Source: Syntrophorhabdus sp. PtaB.Bin027 (lineage in GTDB: Bacteria > Desulfobacterota > Syntrophorhabdia > Syntrophorhabdales > Syntrophorhabdaceae). Taken from it: a stretch of 43,984 nucleotides of DNA. Numbering within the stretch: the stretch's first letter is position 1; every line of letters begins with the position of its first letter. A program made the translations under genes and the position numbers. The stretch lies in the NCBI GenBank assembly GCA_002067585.1, contig MVQO01000164.1:1-43984 (forward strand), read 5' to 3'. Positions 23,193 through 31,177 of the stretch are shown here, piece after piece. The notes under the pieces were generated by a model. That model had not been told where the DNA came from. It saw only the letters and a program-made list of their open reading frames with translations, and did not search any database.

Positions 23193-25065
23193 GATAAATA
23201 AAAAAATATCATTGGCCAAAAAAAAATGGAAGGACCTGGAAGATAACACAGAGCCCATTATTTATGTTGGGGCAGCGTCCTGTGGAAGGGCAGCCGGGGC
23301 ATTGGAACTCCTGGACGGTATCGACCAATTTCTTGTTGAGAACAAGGTTTTTGCCAGGGTTATTCAGGTTGGATGCATAGGTCCTTGCTATCTGGAACCC
23401 CTGGTTGACATCAAGCTTCCTGAGCAACCCCGGGTGAGTTACAACAACGTCAATGTGAAAATGCTTCCTGCAATTCTCAAATCCCATTTGCTTCAGGGTG
23501 TTCCTCACACGAAACTTGCCCTGGGTAATTTTGGTAATGAATCTTTTTATGACATCCCAAGGTTTTTCGATCTTCCCATGCTTAAACCGCAGGTTAGGAT
23601 TGTTCTCCGTAACTGTGGTTTTGTGGACCCTGAAGACATCGATCAGTACCTTGCTCTGGATGGTTACCGGGGTTTGATAAATGCATTGAAAATGTCTCCC
23701 GAAGATGTCATTGGTGTGGTTCGGCAGGCAGGTTTGCGGGGCCGCGGCGGAGCAGGTTTCCCAACCTTTAAGAAGTGGACTGTGTGCAGAAATTCTCCTG
23801 GTGAGCAGAAATACCTCATCTGCAACGCTGATGAAGGTGATCCAGGTGCTTTCATGAACAGGTCACTCATTGAATCGGATCCTCATGCCCTGTTGGAAGG
23901 GATGCTCATTGCCGGCTATGCTATAGGGGCGAGTAAAGGGATCATATACATCAGGGCAGAATACCCTCTGGCCATAGAACGCCTCAAAAAAGCTATAGGG
24001 CAGATGAGGGAATACGGGCTTCTAGGAAATAAAATTCTTGATTCTGACTTTAGCTTTGACGTGAAGATAAAAGAGGGAGCAGGGGCCTTTGTATGTGGCG
24101 AAGAAACAGCGCTCATTGGGTCAATAGAAGGAAAACGGGGAATGCCACGATCCCGTCCGCCCTTTCCAGCCATATCAGGCCTCTATGGATGTCCTACCAT
24201 TATCAATAACGTGGAGACCCTTGGCACACTACCGAATATCCTCAGGAACGGGGCAGAATGGTACACAAAATTCGGAAAGGAAGGTAATCGTGGAACAAAG
24301 ACCTTTTCTCTTGTCGGTAAGGTGCGTCGGCCAGGCCTGATTGAGGTTCAACTCGGTACGCCGCTTCGGGAGATTATATTTGATATTGGAGGGGGGGTAC
24401 AAAAGAACTTTAAAGCAATTCAAACAGGAGGACCATCGGGAGGTTGTTTGTCAGAAGAGTTCCTGGATCTGCCCGTTGATTATGAATCCCTGGCATCTGT
24501 AGGCTCTATCATGGGCTCTGGTGGCCTGATCATCATGGATGATGATACGTGCATCGTAGATGTGGCGAGATATTTCCTCGATTTTACTCAAAAAGAGTCA
24601 TGCGGTAAATGTGTGCCCTGCCGGGTGGGAACAAGACATATGGTTGAGCTCCTCGATAAGATCACTCATGGGGATGGTACGCCAGAGGATCTTATGGCCC
24701 TTCGTACCCTTGGTGATACAATTAAAAGAGGGGCACTCTGCGGGCTTGGTCAGACTGCACCAAATCCAGTCCTGACCACACTCAGGTATTTTCGGAATGA
24801 ATATCTGGAGCACATAAAGGACGGCCGGTGCAGGGCAACCGTGTGTAAGGATCTGATTGAGTACCGTGTCATTAAAGAAAAGTGTACTGGCTGTCAGTCG
24901 TGCGTCAGGGTCTGTCCCACGGGAGCAATCAGCGGACCACGTTCTGAACCGCACAATCTTGACCCCACCAAGTGTATCAAATGCCGATCCTGTTATGAAG
25001 TCTGTCGTTTTGAAGCCATTGCCGGTGATGCCATCGTGATAAGAAGCGCGGAGAAGAGAACATGA
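23185..25065 (+). CDS. NuoF/HydB-like flavoprotein with N-terminal [2Fe-2S] and C-terminal ferredoxin domains
   Basis: A 626-residue diaphorase subunit expected to bind NAD(H) and FMN. In order it has a thioredoxin-like [2Fe-2S] domain (Cys33, Cys64, Cys68), the FMN/NAD domain with GLRGRGGAGFPTFKKW and CNADEGDPGAF, an SLBB domain, the NuoF [4Fe-4S] domain (ESCGKCVPCRVGT) and two ferredoxin-type clusters (CTGCQSCVRVCP and CIKCRSCYEVC). This architecture matches the beta subunit of bifurcating hydrogenases and NAD-linked formate dehydrogenases, longer than NuoF of complex I. It overlaps the previous gene by 8 bases and the next by 4 (ATGA). Confidence 0.95.
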   Translation: MNKINKKISLAKKKWKDLEDNTEPIIYVGAASCGRAAGALELLDGIDQFLVENKVFARVIQVGCIGPCYLEPLVDIKLPEQPRVSYNNVNVKMLPAILKSHLLQGVPHTKLALGNFGNESFYDIPRFFDLPMLKPQVRIVLRNCGFVDPEDIDQYLALDGYRGLINALKMSPEDVIGVVRQAGLRGRGGAGFPTFKKWTVCRNSPGEQKYLICNADEGDPGAFMNRSLIESDPHALLEGMLIAGYAIGASKGIIYIRAEYPLAIERLKKAIGQMREYGLLGNKILDSDFSFDVKIKEGAGAFVCGEETALIGSIEGKRGMPRSRPPFPAISGLYGCPTIINNVETLGTLPNILRNGAEWYTKFGKEGNRGTKTFSLVGKVRRPGLIEVQLGTPLREIIFDIGGGVQKNFKAIQTGGPSGGCLSEEFLDLPVDYESLASVGSIMGSGGLIIMDDDTCIVDVARYFLDFTQKESCGKCVPCRVGTRHMVELLDKITHGDGTPEDLMALRTLGDTIKRGALCGLGQTAPNPVLTTLRYFRNEYLEHIKDGRCRATVCKDLIEYRVIKEKCTGCQSCVRVCPTGAISGPRSEPHNLDPTKCIKCRSCYEVCRFEAIAGDAIVIRSAEKRT

Positions 25066-27329
25066 CGAAAGAAAAGAAGATATCCATTACCATCGATAAC
25101 AAACAGGTTGAGGTGCGACCTAATATAACGATACTGCAGGCTGCACGAGACAACAATGTCTATATCCCTTCATTGTGTGCCCTGGAACACTTGCCTTCTT
25201 ACGGAGCTTGCCGTCTATGTATAGTAGAAGTTGACGGACTGAGAGGTTTTCCTACCTCATGTACCACCCCAGTAGAGGCAGGCATGGTAGTTCGAACCGA
25301 CACGGCTGAAATCAGAGGACTGAGGCAAGAGATTCTCAAACTGCTTCTGAGCGAGCATCCAGCAAGCTGCTTGTTTTGCGACGAGCATGATGAATGTAAA
25401 AAGTTCATGGGCACCATACGCAAGGTTGGCGTAATAACCGGTTGCCGGTACTGTCCCAATGATGCCCGGTGTGAGATCCAGGAAATCGTCGACAAGGTCG
25501 GCCTTACAGAAACATCCTATCCGGTATATTACAGAGGTTTTCCAGTTGAGAAGAACGATCCCTTTTATGATAGAGACTATAACCTCTGTATTCTTTGTGG
25601 ACGTTGTATACGCGTATGCAACAGCATTCGTTTCAATGGCACACTGGCATTCAAGCAAAGAGGCAAGCTGACAACGATTGGACCTGCTTTTGACCGTACC
25701 CACCTGGAGGCAGGGTGTGAGTTCTGCGGTGCTTGCGTATCTGTATGCCCTACAGGGGCTCTCTCAACAAAGACAAGTAAATGGTATGGTATAGCAGATG
25801 CTCAGGTGGGAACAACCTGTACCTTCTGTTCAGTGGGATGCCGTCTCTTGCTTCAAGTAAAAAATGATGAAGTAATTGATGTATTGCCTGACTATGATGA
25901 TACCGTTGATCAGGGCCTTATCTGCGTGAAGGGAAGATTTGCCATCCCGGAATATGTAAATAGCCCACAACGTAATACAACACCACAGAAACTGACACCC
26001 GTAGGATACGAAGTCATTACCTGGGATCAGGCCTTTGATTTGGCGGCAGAAAAACTGTCCGGCGTGAAGCCGGACGATATTCTTGTTGTGATATCTCCGC
26101 AGTTATCGAATGAGGATCTTTTTGTGGCACAACGGTTTGTCAGGCAGGTGCTTGGTTCACCACCGATGATGTCGTCCGTGTTATTCGATTTGGGAAATGA
26201 TATTTCATCTTTTTTCGATCTTGTCCTTTATACGAGTACCTATGATTCTCTTGAAACAGCTCAGGGGATTCTCTCCGTAGGTTTTGATTCCACATATGGT
26301 TATACGCCCATTGGTATTGCAGCCAAAAGGGCTGCTCAAAGAGGTGCTGTGCTGGTTACACTTGGGTCCTGTGATTCTAATCTTGACATGCTCTCGGAGG
26401 CATCTTTTAAGATGGAACCATCCCGCTGGGCCGGTTTTCTTGATGTATTCACAGACAGCCTTGCAAGGAAGGGAAAAGGTAAGAGCAGGGGAACCAAAGA
26501 ATTTGCAGGTAATTTAAATGAGGTTACCGAAGCGCTCTCCGGTTCATCGGCAAACGTCCTGATCATGGGGCCAGAAGTAATCTTTTCATACAGGCGTAAT
26601 GAGGTGTTTGAACGTATAAAGGTTCTCAGGGATCGCCTGGGATGGAAAATTATCGTTGCCCACCCATATACAAATCTTATTGGCATGCTTGCTATGGGTG
26701 CATTTCCCGGAGTTAAACCAGGAGAGCTTTTGCAGAATGGTTCCAAAAGTATAAAGCTGGGTCTCCCGTCGCTTGATCCTACAAAACGGAAAAAACTTGT
26801 ATACCTTGTAGGAGAGGGTCGTTTTGATATCATACCTGATTGCGACTATCTGATTTATCAGAATGCGATAATGCCATCATCTTGGCGGCAGCCAGATTTG
26901 ATCCTCCCCACGAGTCTTTTTCCTGAATCACCTGGCACTACTATCAACGTGGAGAGAAGAATCCTCACGCTGGAGAAGGCCACTGGTCAGTATATGGATT
27001 CAAGGGCTGACTGGTGGATAATGACAAGAATAGCAGACAGGATGAAAAAGGGGAAGTTTAAGTACAAGGATATAAATTCAATACAGAACGAAATCAAGAA
27101 ACAGATACCTAATTTTAAAGCCAGTAAGAAGAAAGTGGATTTTGTAAAGATTGATTTTAAGAATGGGGGGAAATGGTTGAAAGGGTCTACCAAGGTTGAG
27201 CCTGAAAGCCTTCCCTCGGCTACGTATTCCTCATACCGCGGCATACCCCTTGCCCAGGTTGTGGGAGGTATGAAGATCATTGAGGATTGGGACAGGTCAT
27301 CATCTTTCTCAGATAAGGAGGCACAATGA
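25062..27329 (+). CDS. NuoG/FdhA-like iron-sulfur and molybdopterin-fold subunit without the formate dehydrogenase active site
   Basis: A 755-residue electron-conduit subunit. The N-terminus holds a [2Fe-2S] site (Cys39, 50, 53, 67), then the NuoG-type HPASCLFCDEHDEC region, two ferredoxin clusters (CILCGRCIRVCN, CEFCGACVSVCPTG) and the MopB-type [4Fe-4S] segment (CTFCSVGC ... GLICVKGRF). A molybdopterin-fold domain follows. In active FdhA a Cys or Sec-His motif follows the NEE..AQKF region; here NEDLFVAQRFVRQVLG runs on to PPMMSSVLFDLG with neither, and the C-terminal dinucleotide-binding domain is absent. I infer a structural or electron-transfer role, not formate oxidation. It overlaps the next gene as ATGA. 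Confidence 0.92.
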   Translation: MTKEKKISITIDNKQVEVRPNITILQAARDNNVYIPSLCALEHLPSYGACRLCIVEVDGLRGFPTSCTTPVEAGMVVRTDTAEIRGLRQEILKLLLSEHPASCLFCDEHDECKKFMGTIRKVGVITGCRYCPNDARCEIQEIVDKVGLTETSYPVYYRGFPVEKNDPFYDRDYNLCILCGRCIRVCNSIRFNGTLAFKQRGKLTTIGPAFDRTHLEAGCEFCGACVSVCPTGALSTKTSKWYGIADAQVGTTCTFCSVGCRLLLQVKNDEVIDVLPDYDDTVDQGLICVKGRFAIPEYVNSPQRNTTPQKLTPVGYEVITWDQAFDLAAEKLSGVKPDDILVVISPQLSNEDLFVAQRFVRQVLGSPPMMSSVLFDLGNDISSFFDLVLYTSTYDSLETAQGILSVGFDSTYGYTPIGIAAKRAAQRGAVLVTLGSCDSNLDMLSEASFKMEPSRWAGFLDVFTDSLARKGKGKSRGTKEFAGNLNEVTEALSGSSANVLIMGPEVIFSYRRNEVFERIKVLRDRLGWKIIVAHPYTNLIGMLAMGAFPGVKPGELLQNGSKSIKLGLPSLDPTKRKKLVYLVGEGRFDIIPDCDYLIYQNAIMPSSWRQPDLILPTSLFPESPGTTINVERRILTLEKATGQYMDSRADWWIMTRIADRMKKGKFKYKDINSIQNEIKKQIPNFKASKKKVDFVKIDFKNGGKWLKGSTKVEPESLPSATYSSYRGIPLAQVVGGMKIIEDWDRSSSFSDKEAQ

Positions 27330-28183
27330 ATAAAGTCATCGAACGTACCATGATAGTTCCCAATATGCACCTCCTTACAGTAGAGGCGCCTGAGATTGCC
27401 CACAAAATTCGACCAGGTCAATTCGTCATAGTTCGGGTAAATGAGGAAGGTGAGCGAATCCCTCTGTCAGTTGCTGACTGGGACCTCGATACCGGGTCCA
27501 TCACCATCATCTTCATGGAAGTTGGCGCTTCAACAGGTGCGCTTGCTGAGCTTAAGGCTGGAGATGTTATACCCACCTGTGTGGGTCCTCTTGGCAATGC
27601 TACTGAAATTAAAAAATATGGGACAGTGATGTGTGTGGCAGGATGTTATGGAATAGGAAGTATTTTCCCGGTGGCTCGCGAACTGTGGCATGCTGGGAAT
27701 CAGATTATAATGGTTTTTGAAGCAAGAAGTTCTTATCTGCTGTATTGGGCAGACCGATATGTGAGCCTCGGTGCCAAAATTTTCAACATTACTCGTGATG
27801 GAAGCCTCGGTATAAAAGGTCATGTGCCACACCTGACTGATATTATACACAGTCTACCCAGTCTGCCCGACCAGATTGTTGTGAATGGTTGCACATTCCT
27901 TATGGCCCATACATCAAAAGTGACAAAGAATCTTGGAATTCCAACGGTTGTTAATCTGAATCCCATCATGATTGATGGGACTGGTATGTGTGGTGTTTGT
28001 CGCGTTACCGTTTCAAACAAGATGAAGTTTGCATGTGTCGATGGCCCTGAGTTTGACGGACATGAAGTTGATTGGGTAGAATTTCTGGCTCGGAGAAAAC
28101 AGTATATAAATGAAGAGACATCTTATTTTCGGCACAGTGAACCGAAACCCATAGAACACAAAGAGGGGAAATGCCACTCATGA
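27326..28183 (+). CDS. NfnA/SudB-like FNR-fold flavoprotein with a degenerate nucleotide motif
   Basis: A 285-residue relative of the small subunit of NADH-dependent ferredoxin:NADP oxidoreductase (NfnA, also SudB). The FAD segment GERIPLSVADWD and the [2Fe-2S] segment DGTGMCGVCRVTV, with a later Cys in FACVDGPEFDGHEVDW, are intact. The pyridine-nucleotide motif differs: residues 105-113 read AGCYGIGSI where the fused paralogue at 35237 has GGGVGVAPV, and EARSSYLLYW replaces its GARTKEMLIL. NAD binding at this subunit may thus be altered or lost. ATGA overlap on both sides places it inside the operon between the NuoG-like and NfnB-like genes. Confidence 0.9.
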   Translation: MNKVIERTMIVPNMHLLTVEAPEIAHKIRPGQFVIVRVNEEGERIPLSVADWDLDTGSITIIFMEVGASTGALAELKAGDVIPTCVGPLGNATEIKKYGTVMCVAGCYGIGSIFPVARELWHAGNQIIMVFEARSSYLLYWADRYVSLGAKIFNITRDGSLGIKGHVPHLTDIIHSLPSLPDQIVVNGCTFLMAHTSKVTKNLGIPTVVNLNPIMIDGTGMCGVCRVTVSNKMKFACVDGPEFDGHEVDWVEFLARRKQYINEETSYFRHSEPKPIEHKEGKCHS

Positions 28184-29592
28184 GCGAGGAAAAAAAGAGC
28201 AGGATAGATACGAATCGTCGTGATATGCCAAAACAGACGCCTGAAATGCGTAGGCATAATTTTAATGAGGTTGCCTTTGGCTACACTGAAGAATTGGCTG
28301 TTGCAGAGGCCAGCCGCTGCCTCCAGTGTAAGAAGCCGCGATGCAAGACTGGGTGCCCAGTGGAAATTGATATACCAGATTTTATATCATGCATAGTCAA
28401 AAGAGATTTTCGGGGTGGAATTCGAAAACTCAAAGAGAAGAATTGCCTCCCTGCAGTGTGTGGTAGGGTTTGCCCTCAGGAAAGTCAGTGTGAATCACAA
28501 TGTATACTGAAGAGTAAAGGGGCAGAGGTTGCCATAGGACGCCTTGAGCGCTTTCTTGCCGATTGGGAGGCTGCACAGGATGAAGTCGACCTTCCGCCAA
28601 AGGCAAGGCCAACAGGGAAAAGGGTTGCTGTTGTCGGGTCAGGGCCTGCCGGGGTAACTGTCGCAGGTGATTTAGTTCTGCTTGGCCATGAAGTGACTAT
28701 TTTTGAGGCGCTCCACAAGGCAGGTGGGGTTTTAACCTATGGTATTCCAGAATTCCGGCTCCCCAAAGCCATAGTTGCCCGAGAAGTAGAATATGTGAAA
28801 CAGCTGGGTGTTCGGGTGATAACGGACTACGTTGTAGGTAAGACACGCTCTATCGACGAACTTCTCGATAGGTATGACGCCATATTTATAGGCACCGGCG
28901 CAGGATTGCCGTGGTTTATGAATATTCCCGGAGAAAACCTGAATGGTGTCTATTCCGCAAATGAATACCTAACACGAATGAATTTGATGCAGGGGTACCA
29001 GTATCCGGCATCAAGAACGCCAATAAAACGTCATAAAAAGGTAGCTGTGGTTGGTGGTGGAAATGTAGCTATGGACTCTGCCCGGACAGCTCTTCGTATG
29101 GGTGCGGAAGAGGTACGGATCATATATAGGCGGTCTCATGCTGAGCTCCCTGCCAGGGCAGAGGAAGCTGAAAATGCAGAGGAAGAAGGAGTCATTTTCA
29201 ACATGCTTACCCTCCCTGTCAGGTATATTGGGGACGAGAATGGCTGGCTGAAGGAGATCGAGTGCTTGAAGATGGAACTTGGAGAGCCAGATGCTTCAGG
29301 TAGGAGAAGCCCAGTGGAGATTCCGAATTCTAACTTCAAAATGGAGATGGATGCTGTGGTGTGTGCCATAGGAAACAGCCCGAATCCATTGGTTCCTTCA
29401 ACAACACCAGGGCTTGAAACGACCAGGCGTGGGACACTTGTGGCTGATCCTGAAACCGGCAAAACAACCCGTGAAAGGGTATGGGCTGGTGGAGACATCG
29501 TGACTGGCGCGGCAACTGTCATCCTCGCCATGGGAGCAGGACGAAAAGCTGCTCGGTCCATCCACGAGTACCTCACCACAGGAAAACAGTAA
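28180..29592 (+). CDS. NfnB/SudA-like FAD- and NADPH-binding subunit (GltD family)
   Basis: A flavoprotein of about 470 residues in the GltD/NfnB family, which in Nfn carries the bifurcating FAD and binds NADPH. Two [4Fe-4S] clusters are supplied by CLQCKKPRCKTGCP and CGRVCPQESQCESQC. The FAD loop is GSGPAGVTVAGDL, the NADPH loop GGGNVAMDSARTALRMG, and the closing GGDIVTGAATVILAMGAGRKAA is typical. I chose ATG 28180, which overlaps the previous stop as ATGA like the other junctions of this operon; ATG 28171 is an alternative with a closer gagggg. It is about as similar in layout to the second half of the 35237 fusion as to any relative. Confidence 0.94.
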   Translation: MSEEKKSRIDTNRRDMPKQTPEMRRHNFNEVAFGYTEELAVAEASRCLQCKKPRCKTGCPVEIDIPDFISCIVKRDFRGGIRKLKEKNCLPAVCGRVCPQESQCESQCILKSKGAEVAIGRLERFLADWEAAQDEVDLPPKARPTGKRVAVVGSGPAGVTVAGDLVLLGHEVTIFEALHKAGGVLTYGIPEFRLPKAIVAREVEYVKQLGVRVITDYVVGKTRSIDELLDRYDAIFIGTGAGLPWFMNIPGENLNGVYSANEYLTRMNLMQGYQYPASRTPIKRHKKVAVVGGGNVAMDSARTALRMGAEEVRIIYRRSHAELPARAEEAENAEEEGVIFNMLTLPVRYIGDENGWLKEIECLKMELGEPDASGRRSPVEIPNSNFKMEMDAVVCAIGNSPNPLVPSTTPGLETTRRGTLVADPETGKTTRERVWAGGDIVTGAATVILAMGAGRKAARSIHEYLTTGKQ

Positions 29593-29612
29593 AATTAAAC
29601 TGAAAAACCGAA

Positions 29613-29657
29613 ATACAATCAGGTCATGCTGAATATTTCAGAATGACCTGATTGTAT
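29613..29657. terminator. Long perfect hairpin after the operon
   Basis: A 15-bp perfect stem (29613-29627 with 29643-29657), one mismatch, and a further 5-bp stem (CTGAA with TTCAG) close on a 3-base loop. It starts 20 bases after the NfnB-like stop. No T-tract follows, but its place and strength fit an end-of-operon structure, or a dispersed palindromic repeat. Confidence 0.65.
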
Positions 29658-29900
29658 GTCATATATCTCCATATCCCAAGTATTTATGGGGCTATCATTG
29701 GTGTTGAGCATTTCTCGCAATCACACTCATTCGCTTCCGCAGCTTCACTTACTTGCGTTTGGCTTCTGAACTTTTGCTCCGCAAAAAACCAAGCTTCCTT
29801 CATCCATTTCCTGCCACATCCCATCACTGCAAAAAACTTTTCTCTGGTCATGGGAAAAGACCTTGTCATCATCTTCACTCTCTTCATCAGCACAACCCAT

Positions 29901-30350
29901 CGGGGAGGAGAGGCGTATATGACTGCATTTGGTTTTAATAAGGATGGTATGAAGCATGTTTTCGGGTTCCGGCAGGGGAATGGAGAACCATGAGGTCTAT
30001 ATTGAACGCTGTGTTGATATGGAGAGACGACACCTTGTTCTGACAAAGAACATCTTTTGGATCACTGATGGCAGGAAGGGAATCATCAGTGACTTATAAC
30101 TGCCATGGAACAAAACGAATAGGCAGACGCAAAAGAGATACTCCTTGATGTCAAAAAGTGGTTCTCTGCCATCACAATGCATCAGAAGCAGATTCTATCA
30201 TGGAAACCACAGACCAAATCCTCACTCTCCATAGATTAAAGATACCTCTCCCTTGCGGAAAACTCTTAATTCCATCAATCCTATAGAAAGCATGCCCACA
30301 CACGGCATTGCAGAACGAAGCTCTGGTTCGGGTAGTGGTAGGAGAAAGTG
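29901..30350 (+). pseudogene. Decayed IS256/Mutator-type transposase
   Basis: Fragments of one transposase can be read by switching frame. RGGEAYMTAFGFNKDGMKHVFGFRQ runs from 29901 to about 29980; the frame then stops at 29991. The next frame continues GENHEVYIERCVDMERRHL and ends in ITDGRKGII before a stop at about 30096. METTDQILTLHRLKIPL is readable from 30200, and SINPIESM from 30271. The NPIES block and the DG(R/S)KGI block are hallmarks of this transposase class. The N-terminus, including the first catalytic Asp, is not found, and several indels and stops are present, so it is inactive. The 243 bases before it hold no supported gene. Confidence 0.75.
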
Positions 30351-30428
30351 ATCAAAGATGATGAAAAAAAGGAAGCCACAGATTTCAACTAAGAATTTGA
30401 AACCCTCGTTTTTCCCGAACCTGAGCAC

Positions 30429-30935
30429 CTATTTTTCAGAAACTTTATTTTTATTTAATTCTTTGCTGTAAATATAGAGATACGCGTGACGGAGACGTTG
30501 TGAGATTATACTGGTGAGATGCTTTAAAATAGCCAATCCATCTGCTGGATATTTTATCATTGTTTTTTCAAGAGACTCCCTTGCCATCCTCACAACCCTT
30601 ACATCAGTATTGCATTTTGCAGTTGCTGTATACATATACGGCTCGACGAGGGAGGACCATCCGAAGATTTCTCCTGGCCTGTTTAAGGTAAAGTGGATGA
30701 TTTCTTTTTCAGATAACATGACGTCGATTTGACCCTCGAGAAGCTGATAAAAGTAACGGGCTTTTTCGTTTGCCCTGCATATGATTGAATCACGTTTAAA
30801 GATTCTCATCTCTCCAATCTGAGCCAGTTCTTTAAGGAATTCAGGGCTTACCCCTTTGAAGAGATCAGATTCTTCGATGGCTTCCACAATTAACATGACC
30901 TCTTTCATGACATCTTTAATAGCCATCAATGTCAT
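30429..30935 (-). CDS. Cyclic nucleotide-binding domain (Crp-like sensor) protein without DNA-binding domain
   Basis: A protein of about 168 residues that consists mainly of one cNMP-binding beta-roll (SDLFKGVSPEFLKELAQIGEMRIFKRDSII to VRVVRMARESLEKTM), with the phosphate-binding-cassette region at GEIFGWSSLVEPYMYTATAKC. Family members use such domains to bind cAMP, haem or other ligands. The C-terminal helix-turn-helix of Crp/Fnr is missing; only a helical tail of about 40 residues follows. It therefore probably acts through protein contacts. The start could be 30938 (GTG), 30935 or 30926; aagaggg lies just upstream. It is divergent from the hydrogenase-like kinase gene, with a shared control region. 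Confidence 0.85.
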   Translation of the reverse strand: MTLMAIKDVMKEVMLIVEAIEESDLFKGVSPEFLKELAQIGEMRIFKRDSIICRANEKARYFYQLLEGQIDVMLSEKEIIHFTLNRPGEIFGWSSLVEPYMYTATAKCNTDVRVVRMARESLEKTMIKYPADGLAILKHLTSIISQRLRHAYLYIYSKELNKNKVSEK

Positions 30936-31105
30936 CACCCTCTTAGTGGGTTATATAACCATCTTTTTCTTATATGGCAAGAGCACACATCACATTTTGA
31001 CTGCATAAAGAGAAAGACCTTGGTGTATAAAAGGTTTTTATCGAACCAATCAACTTTTATTTGTTCATTTTTTCACGTAATAGTAAAAGGGAACCATAAC
31101 CGCCG

Positions 31106-31147
31106 TTGACTCATGACCATATTTCAGTGTAAAATTGTAACAATTTT
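31106..31147 (+). promoter_or_regulatory. Promoter and palindromic operator upstream of the hydrogenase-like kinase
   Basis: TTGACT (31106-31111) and TAAAAT (31130-31135) are 18 bases apart. Overlapping the -10, AAAATTGTAACAATTTT (31131-31147) is a perfect 7-3-7 inverted repeat. A second TATAAT at 31150-31155 could serve as an alternative -10. A repressor at the palindrome would block both. The ATG of the kinase at 31178 has no Shine-Dalgarno. Confidence 0.55.
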
Positions 31148-31177
31148 GGTATAATACGAGCGCTTACGATACAACCG

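Noticed and set aside
26336..26833. Minus-strand frame inside the NuoG-like gene
   Set aside because: No motif, no ribosome site, and it opposes a clearly conserved gene.
29684..30046. Cys-rich minus-strand frame over the transposase relic
   Set aside because: The plus strand shows transposase fragments in several frames, which explains the open antisense frame better; no family is recognised for it.
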